This document shows positions 43,655 to 53,388 of a stretch of DNA of 64,000 nucleotides, one piece after another. Below the pieces are notes generated by a model. The model worked only from the letters and a program-made list of their open reading frames with translations. It made no database searches and was not told the DNA's origin. Source of the DNA: Gordonia sihwensis NBRC 108236 (lineage in GTDB: Bacteria; Actinomycetota; Actinomycetes; Mycobacteriales; Mycobacteriaceae). The first letter of the stretch is position 1, and every line of letters starts with the position of its first letter. The stretch spans positions 1-64,000 of the forward strand of contig NZ_BANU01000001.1 in NCBI RefSeq assembly GCF_000333035.1, written 5' to 3'. Position numbers and translations under genes: made by a program.

Positions 43655-44668
43655 TCAGAGGTGATTCCGGTACGCGTCGAAGTCGGCGTCCGGTTCGCCG
43701 CTCGGGGCGAAGTGGCTGATATTGCGCATGGTGTAGTCCCATTCGGCCTCGGGACGCCATACGGCCTTGACCCGCATGCCCATGCGTACCTCTTCCGCGG
43801 GGCAGTCGAGGATCAGGTGCAGGAACGGGATGTCGGCGCCGTCGAGCAGAACGTAGGCGGCGACGTAGGGCGGCTTGATCTGCTGCCCCAGGAAGGGCAC
43901 GTTCACGATGCAGAAAGTGGTGACGGTGCCGGTGTCGGGCAGCTCCACCCGCTCGACGGTCGGGCTGCCGTCGGCCGGGCTCACGTACCGGGGTGGGAAG
44001 TACACCTCGCCGGTACGCACCCGACCGCCGATGAGACGGCCTGCCTTGAGGCCCTCGAGGTACCAGCTCTCGGACTCCGCGGCCGAATGCATGATGTCGG
44101 TGGTGATCGGCGTGGTGATGATGACGTCGCCCGCGTCGTCGACGATCATCTCGCCGGTCGCCTCCGGTGCGGTCTCCGGTGTCTCACCCAGGCTGAAGTG
44201 GGCGATGTCGGTGATCGCTCCGCTGCGCGCCGCATGCCACACGGCGTGGACGCGTGCGCCGACGCTCATCTGCGACGGCTCGTCGGCGTCCACCACGTGC
44301 AGCAGCGCGGTGTCGGCGCCGTCGAGCCTGATGAGGGCGAAGGCGAACGGCCGGTCGAGGATCTGGCCGTCGAGCGGCTCCGGCTGCCAGGACCAGCTCT
44401 CGACCGTGCCGACCGGCGCGACCTCCACAAGCGAGGTCGTCGGCTCCCCGGAGGAGGGGTCGAACTCGGCGGGAGGAACCGTGACGCGGCCGTCGGAGCC
44501 GCGGCTTCCGACGATGCGGCCGTCGCGCAGGGCGAGGGCGAACTGCGACAGGACCGGTCCGAGCGAGCGTGTGTAGGCGAAGGTGTTGGTCAGCTTCGCG
44601 GACAGGATTCGTGACTCGGGTGCGGGGACCTGCACCTCGGGAGTCGGGTGGGTTGCACTATTGGACAC
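43655..44668 (-). CDS. tandem DUF35 (OB-fold) protein, partner of Ltp3/Ltp4
   Basis: About 337 residues containing two DUF35-like halves (about 50-165 and 195-330), each with a GxVESWxW/TVTTFCIV strand, a DxxLLHV...GARVHAVW or DxPFLHL...GMRVKAVW end and an FSLG/FAPSG tail. Zinc-ribbon CxxC pairs are not visible. DUF35 proteins attach to thiolase-like Ltp enzymes (as ChsH2 with Ltp2). It is the Rv3521 counterpart. The start is GTG 44668 or 44671, only six to nine bases from the KstR box, so the transcript may be leaderless. Confidence 0.87.
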   Translation of the reverse strand: MSNSATHPTPEVQVPAPESRILSAKLTNTFAYTRSLGPVLSQFALALRDGRIVGSRGSDGRVTVPPAEFDPSSGEPTTSLVEVAPVGTVESWSWQPEPLDGQILDRPFAFALIRLDGADTALLHVVDADEPSQMSVGARVHAVWHAARSGAITDIAHFSLGETPETAPEATGEMIVDDAGDVIITTPITTDIMHSAAESESWYLEGLKAGRLIGGRVRTGEVYFPPRYVSPADGSPTVERVELPDTGTVTTFCIVNVPFLGQQIKPPYVAAYVLLDGADIPFLHLILDCPAEEVRMGMRVKAVWRPEAEWDYTMRNISHFAPSGEPDADFDAYRNHL

Positions 44669-44676
44669 CACCAAAG

Positions 44677-44690
44677 TAGAACACGTTCTA
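44677..44690. promoter_or_regulatory. KstR operator between the DUF35-ltp4-ltp3 operon and the LLM gene
   Basis: TAGAACACGTTCTA, a perfect palindrome and perfect consensus match, is centred in the 58-bp divergent gap. Confidence 0.93.
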
Positions 44691-44726
44691 GTATGTGTCG
44701 CAAGGGTTCGACGGAAGGGTTCTCGC

Positions 44727-45761
44727 GTGAAACTTGGCCTACAACTGGGGTATTGGAGTGCGCAACCGCCGCTGGGCGTACCGGAGATGTTGGTGGCCGC
44801 GGAGGAGTCGGGATTCGACTCGGTGTTCACCGCGGAGTCCTGGGGATCGGATGCATACACCCCGCTGGCCTGGTGGGGAGCGACCACCGAGACCCTGCGG
44901 CTCGGCACGGCGGTGGCCCAGCTGTCGGCGCGGCCGCCCACCACCCTGGCCATGGCGGCCTTGACCCTCGACCATCTCTCGGGCGGCAGGCACATCATCG
45001 GTCTCGGCGTCTCCGGGCCGCAGGTGGTGGAGGGCTGGTACGGGCAGTCGTTCGGCAAGCCGTTGGCGCGCACCCGCGAATACGTGCGGATCGTCCGCGA
45101 CGTGCTGGCGCGCGAGGGCGCCGTGGTCAGCGACGGACCCCACTACCCGCTGCCGCGGCGGGAGGGCGAGGGGGTCACCGGTCTGGGGAAGCCGCTCAAG
45201 CCGATCACCCATCCGCTGCGCGCGGACATCCCGATCTGGCTGGGAGCCGAAGGTCCCAAGAACGTCGCGCAGACCGCCGAGATCGCCGACGGCTGGCTCG
45301 CGATCTTCTACACGCCGCGGCTCGCGGGCATGTACGACGAGTGGCTCGACGAGGGCTTCGCCCGTCCCGGCGCGCGCCGATCGCGTGCCGACTTCGAGAT
45401 CTCGGCGACCGTTCAGTGTGTGATCACCGACGACGTCGCCGCGGCGATCGACCGCTATCGGCCGTCGACCGCGCTCTACGTCGGCGGGATGGGGGCGGCG
45501 GAGAAGAACTTTCACGCCGACCTCTATCGGCGCATGGGGTACGGCCAGGCGGTCGACGACATCGGCCGGCTGTTCCGGTCCGGCCGCAAGGAGGAGGCGC
45601 TTGCCGCGGTGCCCGACGAAATGGTCCGCGAGACGATGCTGGTCGGCACCGCCGACGAGGTGCGCGAACAGATCGGGTTGTGGGAGGCCGCAGGGGTCAC
45701 CACGCTGATGGTGACCGCGCGCGATGTGCAGACCGTGCGAGCACTCGGCGAACTGGTCTAG
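44727..45761 (+). CDS. LLM-class F420-dependent oxidoreductase
   Basis: Luciferase-like TIM-barrel protein of 344 residues, counterpart of Rv3520c. GTG 44727 (VKLGLQLGYW) has GGAAGGG upstream. Typical segments are GFDSVFTAESWGSDAYTPLAWWG, TALGTAVAQLSARPPTTLAM and HIIGLGVSGPQVVEGWYG. It probably oxidises or reduces a sterol-related ketone or acyl intermediate with F420; the reaction is unknown. It shares a KstR box with the ltp operon. Confidence 0.9.
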   Translation: MKLGLQLGYWSAQPPLGVPEMLVAAEESGFDSVFTAESWGSDAYTPLAWWGATTETLRLGTAVAQLSARPPTTLAMAALTLDHLSGGRHIIGLGVSGPQVVEGWYGQSFGKPLARTREYVRIVRDVLAREGAVVSDGPHYPLPRREGEGVTGLGKPLKPITHPLRADIPIWLGAEGPKNVAQTAEIADGWLAIFYTPRLAGMYDEWLDEGFARPGARRSRADFEISATVQCVITDDVAAAIDRYRPSTALYVGGMGAAEKNFHADLYRRMGYGQAVDDIGRLFRSGRKEEALAAVPDEMVRETMLVGTADEVREQIGLWEAAGVTTLMVTARDVQTVRALGELV

Positions 45762-45780
45762 CGACGCAGCGGCGAGCGGT

Positions 45781-46272
45781 TCAGGGCGCGACCACCACGC
45801 CGCCGCAGCTGCGCGCGGGTATCGCCCAGAGTGCGTTGCGGTTCACCGTGCTCAGCCGCAACTGCACTCTGCCGGGCCCGAAGGTGCTGCGGGGGAGGCT
45901 GAAATTGTGCACCCCGGTGTTCGGCGGCCGCACCTGGCTGTGGTCGATCATCGTGCCCTTCCGCCCGGTCTGCAGGTTGTGCCAGTCCAGGCGGGCCACC
46001 GAGTCGTATCCGACCCCGATCCAGAGGCTGCCGTAGTCGATCTGGATGTACGTGGTCCCGGCGTACTCGGAGACGATCGCGCGGAAGGGCCGGTAGGGCA
46101 TGTCGACGATGTTCGGGCTGACGTTGAGGCAGCCGTGGAGCGGGTACTCGCGTGTCACGGCGCCGGCGCTTCCCGCCCCGGCGAGAAGCGACGAGACGAC
46201 GGCAGCGGCGGCGACCGCCGCGGCGAGGACACGGGTCCGGAGTGAACGACGATGTGTCGGCAGGGTGGGCAT
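45781..46272 (-). CDS. secreted protein of unknown function
   Basis: A 163-residue protein with a clear signal peptide (basic MPTLPTHRRSLRTRVL, then Ala-rich core, cleavage near AGA-VTR at about residue 39). The mature part has two Cys (HGCLNVSP and ARSCGGV) that could form a disulfide, and aromatic beta-strand-like segments (YIQIDYGSLWIGVGY). GAGGAG precedes the ATG. I do not recognise the family. It is convergent with the LLM gene. Confidence 0.7.
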   Translation of the reverse strand: MPTLPTHRRSLRTRVLAAAVAAAAVVSSLLAGAGSAGAVTREYPLHGCLNVSPNIVDMPYRPFRAIVSEYAGTTYIQIDYGSLWIGVGYDSVARLDWHNLQTGRKGTMIDHSQVRPPNTGVHNFSLPRSTFGPGRVQLRLSTVNRNALWAIPARSCGGVVVAP

Positions 46273-46374
46273 GAGCTTCTCCTCGGCGGGCTCGTCGCGT
46301 GGCTTCGTACTCGGTATGTCGACGCCGAGGGGGCGATCTGTTAGCCGGATCACAGAATCGGTGAGCCCCGGGCG

Positions 46375-47262
46375 TCAGGTCTCGCGGTCGGACGGGAACG
46401 AGACCTCGGCGACCACGACGTGGCCGTTCGCCAGTCTGCGCGGGTGCCGAGTCCGGACGCCGACGTCGTCGGCGATCGATTTCAGATCGCGATCGGAGAC
46501 GACGGTGAATCCGAAATCCTCCAGCAGGTCGCGCATCGCCGCCGGTCTCCAGGCCGAGACATGGCGTTCCTCGCCCATCGGATCGGGCCGCCCGGCGATC
46601 GCGAAGACCGTCTTGAGCGCATAGTGCGCCGGACGGCTCACCGTGTGGCGTTGCGGATAGGTCGCTATCAGCTGAGATCCCGGGGCCGAGCGTTCGGCGA
46701 CGTCCGCGAGGGTGGCACGGACCTGGTCCGTCGTGAGATACGGCAGCACGCCCTCCCAGATCCACGTGGTGGGGAGTTCGGAGCGATGACCGGCTGATTC
46801 CAGGGCGCCGGTGAGACTGTCGGTGCCGAACTCGACCGGGACGAAGGTGAGTTCCTCGGTGACCGGCTCCAGATTCCGGACGCGCCTGCGCTTGTCGGCC
46901 TGCGATGCGGGGCGGTCCACCTCGAAGACGGTGGTCTGCGGCAGCTTTCGCATCCGCCAGGCCCGGGCGTCCAGACCCGCTCCGAGGACGACGAGTTGGC
47001 TGTGCCGCCGCTCGCGCACGGCGTCGTCGATCGCGACGGTGCGCGCCGCCAGGATCTCCACCGTCGCCGTCAGCAGTTCATAGGCCGGACGGTCGCGCCA
47101 GTGTCTCGGGGACGGCCCGCGTGCCGTCTCGACCTCTCTGCGCTCGTCGTCGTCGAGCAGGTCGATGGCGATGGGATCGCTGAACCGTCCGATCGCGATG
47201 CGCCCGTCCGCGACGGCGCGCGCCTGGCAGACCAGGACGGCGGTGCGGCTCGCTTTCGGCAT
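46375..47262 (-). CDS. SAM-dependent methyltransferase (PPM1/LCMT-like)
   Basis: A 295-residue protein of the leucine-carboxyl-methyltransferase-like family common in mycobacteria. Motifs are VVLGAGLDARAWRM (SAM site, about residues 88-101), VFEVDRPASQADKRRR, WIWEGVLPYLT and ELPTT. ATG 47262 (MPKASRTAVLVCQAR) is used; the ORF upstream is antisense to echA19. The substrate is unknown. Confidence 0.85.
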   Translation of the reverse strand: MPKASRTAVLVCQARAVADGRIAIGRFSDPIAIDLLDDDERREVETARGPSPRHWRDRPAYELLTATVEILAARTVAIDDAVRERRHSQLVVLGAGLDARAWRMRKLPQTTVFEVDRPASQADKRRRVRNLEPVTEELTFVPVEFGTDSLTGALESAGHRSELPTTWIWEGVLPYLTTDQVRATLADVAERSAPGSQLIATYPQRHTVSRPAHYALKTVFAIAGRPDPMGEERHVSAWRPAAMRDLLEDFGFTVVSDRDLKSIADDVGVRTRHPRRLANGHVVVAEVSFPSDRET

Positions 47263-47309
47263 GGCAACGACCGTAGGCCGGGACGGACCGATGGGCAACG
47301 CAGCCTCTC

Positions 47310-48128
47310 CTACTCGCCGGTGAACACCGGCTTCTCGCGGTTGGCGAAGGCGCGCGGGCCGATCTTGGCGTCCTTGGACGCGAAGACCTTGGCGCCGAGT
47401 TCGGCGTCTATCTTGAAGGCCTCCTCCTCGTGCAGGCCCTCGCTGTCCCGAATGGTCTTGAGGATGGCCTGGACTGCGAGCGGGCCGTTGGCCGCGATCT
47501 GGTCGGCGATCTCGAGAGCCTTGTCCAGCGCCGTGCCGTCCGGAACCACGTGGCCCACGAGTCCGTACTCCTTGGCCTCGGCGGCGGTGATGTGACGGCC
47601 GGTCAGGAGGATGTCGGCCGCCACGGTGTAGGGGATCTGGCGGACCAGCCGGACGGCGCTGCCGCCGAGCGGGAACAGGCCCCACTTGGCTTCGGAGACA
47701 CCGAACTTCGCGCTCTCGGCGGCGACGCGGATGTCGGTGCCCTGGAGGATCTCGGTTCCGCCGGCGATCGCCGGGCCCTCGACCGCGGCGATCAACGGCT
47801 TCGACAGCCGACGTCCCTTGAGCAGTGCGGGGAGCCGCGTGAGGTCCCATCCGCCTTTCGCGAAGGAGTCGCCCGGTGCCGACTGGTTCATGGCCTTGAG
47901 GTCGGCGCCCGCGCAGAAGTAGCCGCCCGCTCCGGTCAGGATCGCGACCCGGATATCCGGATCGTCGTCCACCTGGTCCCACGCCTGCTCCATGATCCGC
48001 ATCATCGGACCCGACAGTGCGTTGCGCGCCTCGGGTCGGTTCATCGTCACGATCAGCACGTGGCCGCGCTTCTCGACGAGGCACTCCGGTGCGGCGGCGG
48101 TGGTGGCGGCAGCGCTTTCTGGGGACAT
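47310..48128 (-). CDS. echA19: EchA19, steroid side-chain enoyl-CoA hydratase
   Basis: A 272-residue crotonase that hydrates steroid side-chain enoyl-CoA. The start ATG 48128 has AGGAGG seven bases upstream. Oxyanion motifs are [13 protein letters not shown] and [15 protein letters not shown], with Glu residues in GGTEIL and GVSEAKWG. It is divergent from fadD19 with a KstR box between them, as echA19 and fadD19 are close in M. tuberculosis (Rv3516, Rv3515c). Confidence 0.92.
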   Translation of the reverse strand: MSPESAAATTAAAPECLVEKRGHVLIVTMNRPEARNALSGPMMRIMEQAWDQVDDDPDIRVAILTGAGGYFCAGADLKAMNQSAPGDSFAKGGWDLTRLPALLKGRRLSKPLIAAVEGPAIAGGTEILQGTDIRVAAESAKFGVSEAKWGLFPLGGSAVRLVRQIPYTVAADILLTGRHITAAEAKEYGLVGHVVPDGTALDKALEIADQIAANGPLAVQAILKTIRDSEGLHEEEAFKIDAELGAKVFASKDAKIGPRAFANREKPVFTGE

Positions 48129-48164
48129 GTTTCCTCCTGGCCCGACGTTTTCCTTGCCGCGAAC

Positions 48165-48178
48165 AGTAACACGTTCTA
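48165..48178. promoter_or_regulatory. KstR operator between echA19 and fadD19
   Basis: AGTAACACGTTCTA fits TnnAACnnGTTnnA except the first base. It ends 10 bp before the fadD19 ATG, so this promoter may give a near-leaderless transcript. Confidence 0.82.
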
Positions 48179-48188
48179 GTTTTGACGC

Positions 48189-49820
48189 ATGGCCTTCACT
48201 GTCGCGGACCTCTTCGAGCACGCCGTGGACCTCATGCCCGACCGCGTGGCGCTGGAATCAGGCGACCGCTCGCTGACCTACGCCGAGCTCGATCGCCGGG
48301 CCAACGCGCTGGCGCACCGGCTGCGGTCGCTCGGCGTGGCACCCGGCGACGCGGTGGGCCTGTACAGCAGAAACACCATCGAAGCAGTCGAGTCGATGAT
48401 CGCGATCTTCAAGGCGCGGGCAGTGATGGTGAACGTCAACTACCGCTACGTGGAGAACGAGCTGGAGCACATCTTCACCGATTCGCAGATGACGGTGCTG
48501 ATCCATGAACGCCAGTACGCCACGAAGGTCTGCAACGTGTTATCGAATGCGACCACCGACATCACCGCGCGCATCGTCGTCGAAGACGGATCCGACGCGC
48601 CTGCCGAGTGTTCGGACGCGGCCGGCGTCGCGGTCGTCGGATACGAGGCGGCGATCGCCGAGTCGTCGTCGGAACGGGACTTCGAGGAGCGGTCGGACGA
48701 CGATCTCTACCTGCTCTACACGGGCGGCACGACGGGAAAGCCGAAGGGCGTCGTCTGGCGTCAGGAGGACGTGTGGCGGGTGCTCGGGGGCGGGATCGAC
48801 TGGTACACCGGACGGCCTGTCGAGGACGAATGGGAGCACGCACGGACCGGATCGCAGGGCGGCCAGCTGGTGCGCTTCCCGATTCCGCCGTTCATCCACG
48901 GCGGCAGCCAGTGGGCGGTGTTCCAGTCCCTGTTCGCCGGCGGGAAGGCGGTGGTCTACCCGGATTTCGACGCCGCCGAGGTGTGGAAGGCGGTGCAACG
49001 GCACGGTGTGAACGTCGTGTTCATCACCGGCGACGCGATGGGCCGGCCGATGATCGAAGAACTCGAGAAGGGTGGCTACGACACCTCGACAGTGGTGTCG
49101 GTGGCCTCGTCCGCGGCCCTGTTCTCGGCGTCGATCAAGGACCGCTACCTGGAGCGTCTGCCGAACGCGGTCATCGTCGACGCGATCGGATCGTCGGAGA
49201 CCGGCTTCGGCGGCATGGGAGTGGCGGTGAAGGGTCAGAGCCGGGTCGGTGCGCCGACGGTGAAGGCCGACCCGAGCGCTCACGTCCTCGCCGAGGACGG
49301 TCGCCGTCTGGAGCCGGGCAGCGGGGAGGTGGGGCGCCTGGCGCGGTCGGGCCACATTCCGCTGCGCTACCACAACGATCCGGTCAAGTCGGCCGAGACC
49401 TTCGTCGTCTACGACGGTGTCCGCTACTCCATGCCGGGCGACTTCGCGACCATCGAGGCCGACGGCACGATCACGATGCTCGGCCGCGGGTCGATGTCGA
49501 TCAACACCGGCGGCGAGAAGGTCTTCCCCGAGGAGGTCGAGGCCGCACTCAAGGGTCATCCGGACGTCTTCGACGCAGTCGTGGTGGGCGTGGCGGACGA
49601 TCGCTTCGGGCAGCGGGTCGCGGCCGTGCTGCAGACCCGCGACGGGGTCCGGCCGGACCTGGTGACCCTCAACGAGGCCGTCCGCGCCGAACTCGCGGGG
49701 TACAAGTGCCCGCGGAGCGTGTGGTTCGTCGACGAGGTGAAGCGCTCACCCGCGGGCAAACCCGACTATCGGTGGGCGCGCGAGGTGACCGGCTCCCGCG
49801 AAGCCGACCACGCTCTTTGA
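48189..49820 (+). CDS. fadD19: steroid C26-acid CoA ligase
   Basis: Acyl-CoA synthetase of 543 residues. The P-loop is [20 protein letters not shown], then [45 protein letters not shown] and the catalytic Lys in [12 protein letters not shown]. FadD19 activates the 26-oic acid formed by CYP125, the entry step of side-chain beta-oxidation. It is divergent from echA19. Confidence 0.93.
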   Translation: MAFTVADLFEHAVDLMPDRVALESGDRSLTYAELDRRANALAHRLRSLGVAPGDAVGLYSRNTIEAVESMIAIFKARAVMVNVNYRYVENELEHIFTDSQMTVLIHERQYATKVCNVLSNATTDITARIVVEDGSDAPAECSDAAGVAVVGYEAAIAESSSERDFEERSDDDLYLLYTGGTTGKPKGVVWRQEDVWRVLGGGIDWYTGRPVEDEWEHARTGSQGGQLVRFPIPPFIHGGSQWAVFQSLFAGGKAVVYPDFDAAEVWKAVQRHGVNVVFITGDAMGRPMIEELEKGGYDTSTVVSVASSAALFSASIKDRYLERLPNAVIVDAIGSSETGFGGMGVAVKGQSRVGAPTVKADPSAHVLAEDGRRLEPGSGEVGRLARSGHIPLRYHNDPVKSAETFVVYDGVRYSMPGDFATIEADGTITMLGRGSMSINTGGEKVFPEEVEAALKGHPDVFDAVVVGVADDRFGQRVAAVLQTRDGVRPDLVTLNEAVRAELAGYKCPRSVWFVDEVKRSPAGKPDYRWAREVTGSREADHAL

Positions 49821-49838
49821 ACCCGTGACTCCCATCCC

Positions 49839-49897
49839 TTCTACGACCATCGCCTCTACGACCATCTCCTTTACACAATCTCTTCTACGACAAGGAC
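49839..49897. repeat. short degenerate 15-bp direct repeats
   Basis: TTCTACGACCATCGC, CTCTACGACCATCTC, CTTTACACAATCTC and TTCTACGACAAGGAC follow one another in the gap between fadD19 and the flavin oxidoreductase. They sit where its RBS should be. Confidence 0.6.
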
Positions 49898-49901
49898 ATC
49901 G

Positions 49902-51035
49902 ATGAAAACCCCATTGTGCGAGCGGTTCGGGATCGAATACCCGATCTTCGGCTTCACCCCCAGCGAGGAGGTGGCCGCTGCGATCAGCCGCGCGGGCGGC
50001 CTCGGCGTCCTGGGATGCGTGCGGTTCAACGAGCCGGATGAACTCGACGCGGTCCTGGAATGGATGCACGAGAACACCGACGGGAAGCCCTTCGGCGTCG
50101 ACGTCGTGATGCCCGCCAAGATCCCCACCGAGGGATCCAAGATGGACCTCGACGCGATGATCCCGCCCGAGCACCGGGCGTTCGTCGAGCGGACGCTCGA
50201 CGATCTCGGAGTGCCGCAGCTGCCGGACGGCGGCGATCGGGTGAACACCGGCGTGCTCGGCTGGCTGCACTCGGTCGCACGCTCGCATGTCGACATCGCG
50301 ATGGAGCACACGCGCAAGTACGGGCAGATCAAGCTGATCGCCAATGCGCTCGGCTCGCCTCCCGAGGACGTCATCGGCATCGCGCACGACAACGGTGTGG
50401 CGGTCGCGGCGCTCGCGGGAGCGCGGGAGCATGCGCTGCACCATCTCGACGCCGGCGTCGACATCGTCATCGCGCAGGGCTATGAGGGCGGCGGGCACAC
50501 CGGCGAGGTCACGTCGATGGTCCTCTGGCCGGAGTTGGTCGACGCCGCCGGTGAGGCTCCGGTGCTCGCCGCGGGCGGTGTGGGAAGCGGCAGGCAGATC
50601 GCCGCCGCCATCGCGCTCGGTGCGCAGGGCGTGTGGATGGGCACCTATTGGCTCACCGCCGCCGAGTACAACCTCGGCGCGCACAAGCCGGGCGAACCGT
50701 CGACGGTTCAGCAGGCACTGCTGGCCGCGACCTCGCGCGACACCGTCCGGCGTCGGATCTACTCGGGCAAGCCGGCGCGCCTGCTCAAGACGGCGTGGAC
50801 CGACGCGTGGGACGCTCCCGGCGCCCCGGAACCGCTGCCGATGCCGCTGCAGAACCTCCTGGTGGGCGAGGCGCACGCGCGGATCTCGGCATCCGACGAC
50901 CCGAAGGTGGTGGCGATGCCGGCCGGACAGATCGTCGGGCGCTGCAACGAGATCACTCCGGTGGAGAAACTGATCGACGGACTGGTCTCGGAGTACCGCG
51001 AAGCGGTCGCGAGGATGAACGCCACCCTGGACTGA
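49902..51035 (+). CDS. nitronate monooxygenase-family FMN protein
   Basis: A 377-residue 2-nitropropane-dioxygenase-fold protein. FGIEYPIFGFTPSEEVAAAIS, VIAQGYEGGGHTGEVTSMVL (phosphate site) and PVLAAGGVGSGRQIAAAIALGAQGVWMGTYWL are diagnostic. The fold is that of IpdC earlier in the window, but this is a separate subfamily. It probably belongs to the fadD19 transcription unit and may act as an enoyl/ene reductase on steroid acyl-CoA; the true substrate is unknown. Confidence 0.85.
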   Translation: MKTPLCERFGIEYPIFGFTPSEEVAAAISRAGGLGVLGCVRFNEPDELDAVLEWMHENTDGKPFGVDVVMPAKIPTEGSKMDLDAMIPPEHRAFVERTLDDLGVPQLPDGGDRVNTGVLGWLHSVARSHVDIAMEHTRKYGQIKLIANALGSPPEDVIGIAHDNGVAVAALAGAREHALHHLDAGVDIVIAQGYEGGGHTGEVTSMVLWPELVDAAGEAPVLAAGGVGSGRQIAAAIALGAQGVWMGTYWLTAAEYNLGAHKPGEPSTVQQALLAATSRDTVRRRIYSGKPARLLKTAWTDAWDAPGAPEPLPMPLQNLLVGEAHARISASDDPKVVAMPAGQIVGRCNEITPVEKLIDGLVSEYREAVARMNATLD

Positions 51036-51050
51036 GCGTCCGGGTCGGCT

Positions 51051-51293
51051 TTACAGCCCGTACCGCCGCTTGAACCGTTCGACGCGGCCCTCGGCGTCCA
51101 CCAGACGCCGGGTGCCGGTCCAGAACGGATGGGAATCGCTCGTCACATCGACGGTGATCAGCGGGTAGACCTCGCCGTCCTCCCACTCGACGGTCGCGTC
51201 CGAGGCGGCTGTCGATCGGGTGAGGAAACTCGTGCCGGTGGTCGCGTCGCGGAATACGACGTGGCGGTACTCGGGGTGGATTCCGGGCTTCAT
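51051..51293 (-). CDS. rpmE2: 50S ribosomal protein L31 type B
   Basis: An 80-residue L31 without the CxxC zinc motif. [20 protein letters not shown] and [28 protein letters not shown] are classic. Type B L31 replaces the zinc-containing form when zinc is scarce. Its ATG overlaps the stop of mrf (ATGA), and the operon lies behind a Zur-like box. Confidence 0.95.
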   Translation of the reverse strand: MKPGIHPEYRHVVFRDATTGTSFLTRSTAASDATVEWEDGEVYPLITVDVTSDSHPFWTGTRRLVDAEGRVERFKRRYGL

Positions 51294-52579
51294 CGGTTCT
51301 CTCCTTCGGTCTGGTCCACGGTGGCGGACCGGTCGGTGGTCTCGAGGTCGTCGCACGGGTCGCGATGGTCGGTGCCGAACGGGGACGGCAGGTTCGCCAG
51401 GGCCCGCGGCCCAGCGGCCAGTTCGTCATCGGTGACGAGCGCCGCGTCGAAGGCGGCGCGGATCTCGTCGGGCGCGGCCCGATGGCACAGGACGACGATG
51501 CTGGTGTGGCGATCACCGTGCACGTCGTCCCAGTAGAACGCCGCGGTCGCGGACTGCTGCGGATCCGCGGCGGCCGCGGGATCGGTGGCCAGCCAGGTGC
51601 CGACGCGGCGGATGCCCAGGGCGCCGCCGGCCGAGTCGAGCCACAGCACGTCGTTCGGATTCGCCGCGATCCACAGCCGACCCTGCGCGGTCACGACGCC
51701 GTCGAGCAAGGCGTCGAGCGCCACGTGCAGCCGCTCCGGGTGGAACGGGCGCGTCGCTTCGATCGTCATCAGCTCCACGCCGCAGTCGGCGGTGAGGTCC
51801 GGTCGTCCCGACAGCAGGGGATCGAACGGGCGGCGCGGGCGTCCGTGAGGTGACTCCGCCGTGCCGGAGGCGAGCGCCCGCGCCATCAGTGCGGCGTCGA
51901 GCGGCTGCCTGCTGTTGAGCGTGCGCATTCCCGCGGCCGGCGCCAACCGGACGAGCACGGCGTGCAGCCGTGCGAGCTCCCATGCACCCGCGGCCGAGTC
52001 GGCGCGCTCCACGATCACGGTGTCGGCGAATCGCACCTGCCCGACCGCCACCTGTGCGAGGGTGCGCTCGTCCTCGGCGGCCGAGAGTCCCGCCTCAGCG
52101 AGCGTGAGATCGCCGGTGGCGTCGGCGAGCCACCGTGCCGCGTCGACGCCGCAGACGGTGTGGCTCAGGCACACGTCGTCGCCCGCAGGGGCGGGTGGCA
52201 GCCCCGGCACGTGCACGACCGTCTGGTTGACCTCGAGCGCGACGTTCTCCGGTTCCACCACCGGATCGAGAACCACCACGATCCGGGACACCTGCGTCTC
52301 GCGGTGCAGGGTGCGCAGGAGCGGGAGGAGATCGAGGCGGAGTGTGCACGACACGCATCCGTGTTCCAGGTCGATGTCGTCGAGACTGAACTCGTCGTGG
52401 CCGTCGGTGTCGATCCGATGCACGGTTCGCGTGACGCGGCCGCGCTCGACGTCACGCAGATCGTGGCTCACCACCGCGGTCCCGGGAGTGGCCAGGGTGT
52501 GGGCGATTCTGGCGGAGATAGTGCGATCGAGGCCGGTGACCAGGGTCAACGGTGTTCTGTGCGAACGTTCCTGCGGCAT
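51290..52579 (-). CDS. mrf: CobW-like ribosome hibernation recruitment factor (Mrf-type)
   Basis: A 429-residue protein with CobW/COG0523 layout. The P-loop position ([17 protein letters not shown]) lacks GK[ST], so GTP binding may be lost or altered. The metal motif is [17 protein letters not shown], and the CobW C-terminal domain holds [17 protein letters not shown]...GRLWIA and AFYWDD. In mycobacteria such genes sit with the zinc-free ribosomal proteins and recruit the hibernation factor to them. Here mrf-rpmE2 is divergent from rpmB-rpmG-rpsN-rpsR with a Zur-like box between, matching that system. Confidence 0.85.
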   Translation of the reverse strand: MPQERSHRTPLTLVTGLDRTISARIAHTLATPGTAVVSHDLRDVERGRVTRTVHRIDTDGHDEFSLDDIDLEHGCVSCTLRLDLLPLLRTLHRETQVSRIVVVLDPVVEPENVALEVNQTVVHVPGLPPAPAGDDVCLSHTVCGVDAARWLADATGDLTLAEAGLSAAEDERTLAQVAVGQVRFADTVIVERADSAAGAWELARLHAVLVRLAPAAGMRTLNSRQPLDAALMARALASGTAESPHGRPRRPFDPLLSGRPDLTADCGVELMTIEATRPFHPERLHVALDALLDGVVTAQGRLWIAANPNDVLWLDSAGGALGIRRVGTWLATDPAAAADPQQSATAAFYWDDVHGDRHTSIVVLCHRAAPDEIRAAFDAALVTDDELAAGPRALANLPSPFGTDHRDPCDDLETTDRSATVDQTEGENR

Positions 52580-52599
52580 CTCGACTCATTCCTTACTTG

Positions 52600-52614
52600 T
52601 AATGGTTTTCATTA
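52600..52614. promoter_or_regulatory. Zur box between mrf and rpmB
   Basis: TAATGGTTTTCATTA has arms TAATG/CATTA, the actinobacterial Zur pattern. It lies 21 bp before mrf and 66 bp before rpmB, in an AT-rich island. Confidence 0.82.
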
Positions 52615-52648
52615 ATTTCGGATTTCACTGTACCGTCATCGGCGAAGT

Positions 52649-52663
52649 TAATGCGAATCGTTG
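52649..52663. promoter_or_regulatory. second, weaker Zur-like box near rpmB
   Basis: TAATGCGAATCGTTG matches TAATG-n5-CATTA at 8 of 10 arm positions and lies 17 bp before the rpmB ATG. It could let Zur control the two directions separately. Confidence 0.5.
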
Positions 52664-52679
52664 TCAGTAAGGAGGCTTC

Positions 52680-52916
52680 ATGTCAGCGAGATGCCAGGTG
52701 ACGGGGGCAGTACCCGGATTCGGGAAGTCGGTGTCGCACTCGCACCGTCGGACGTCGCGTCAATGGCGGCCCAATCTGTTCCGGAAGACGTACTGGGTGC
52801 CCAGTCTGGGTCGCCGGGTGACGTTGCGGGTCAGCGCCAAGGGGATCAAGGAGATCGATCGGGACGGGATCGATGCGGTCGTCGGTCGCATCCGGCGGCG
52901 AGGGGAGCGGGTCTGA
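52680..52916 (+). CDS. rpmB: 50S ribosomal protein L28, zinc-independent paralogue
   Basis: A 78-residue L28 ([20 protein letters not shown]...). Only one Cys is present, where the zinc form has a four-Cys set. It is first in the four-gene operon rpmB-rpmG-rpsN-rpsR. AAGGAGGCTTC precedes the ATG. The next gene overlaps as TGATG. Confidence 0.94.
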   Translation: MSARCQVTGAVPGFGKSVSHSHRRTSRQWRPNLFRKTYWVPSLGRRVTLRVSAKGIKEIDRDGIDAVVGRIRRRGERV

Positions 52917-53083
52917 TGGCGAGCAGCACTGATCTGCGGCCGGTGATCAAGCTCCGGTCGACGGCCGGTACCGGATACACGTACGTGACGCGCAAGAACC
53001 GCAGGAACGACCCCGATCGTCTCGTCCTGCGCAAATACGACCCGATCGTGCGGCGGCACGTGGATTTCAAGGAGGACCGCTGA
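52916..53083 (+). CDS. rpmG: 50S ribosomal protein L33, zinc-independent paralogue
   Basis: A 55-residue L33 ([37 protein letters not shown]). It has no Cys, so it is the C-minus form. It is coupled on both sides by TGATG overlaps. Confidence 0.94.
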   Translation: MASSTDLRPVIKLRSTAGTGYTYVTRKNRRNDPDRLVLRKYDPIVRRHVDFKEDR

Positions 53084-53388
53084 TGGCGAAGAAGTCGAAG
53101 ATCGTCCGTGACGGGCAGCGGCGCGCGCTGGTCGAGCGGTACGCCGAGCGGCGGGCCGAGCTGAAGCGGATCGTCGTCGATGCGAGCGCCGAGCCCGCGG
53201 CCCGCCGGGCGGCTCAGGCGGAGTTGTCGAAGCAGCCGCGCGACGCCAGCGCCACCCGGCTGCGCAATCGTGACGCGGTCGACGGCCGGCCGCGCGGTTA
53301 CCTCCGCAAAGCGGGAGTGTCGCGCATCAGATTCCGTGAGATGGCGCACCGCGGCGAGCTGCCCGGGATTCAGAAGGCGAGCTGGTGA
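53083..53388 (+). CDS. rpsN: 30S ribosomal protein S14, zinc-independent paralogue
   Basis: A 101-residue long-form S14. The C-terminal signature [33 protein letters not shown] is intact, and the CxxC..CxxC zinc knuckle of the short form is absent. TGATG overlaps link it to its neighbours. Confidence 0.94.
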   Translation: MAKKSKIVRDGQRRALVERYAERRAELKRIVVDASAEPAARRAAQAELSKQPRDASATRLRNRDAVDGRPRGYLRKAGVSRIRFREMAHRGELPGIQKASW

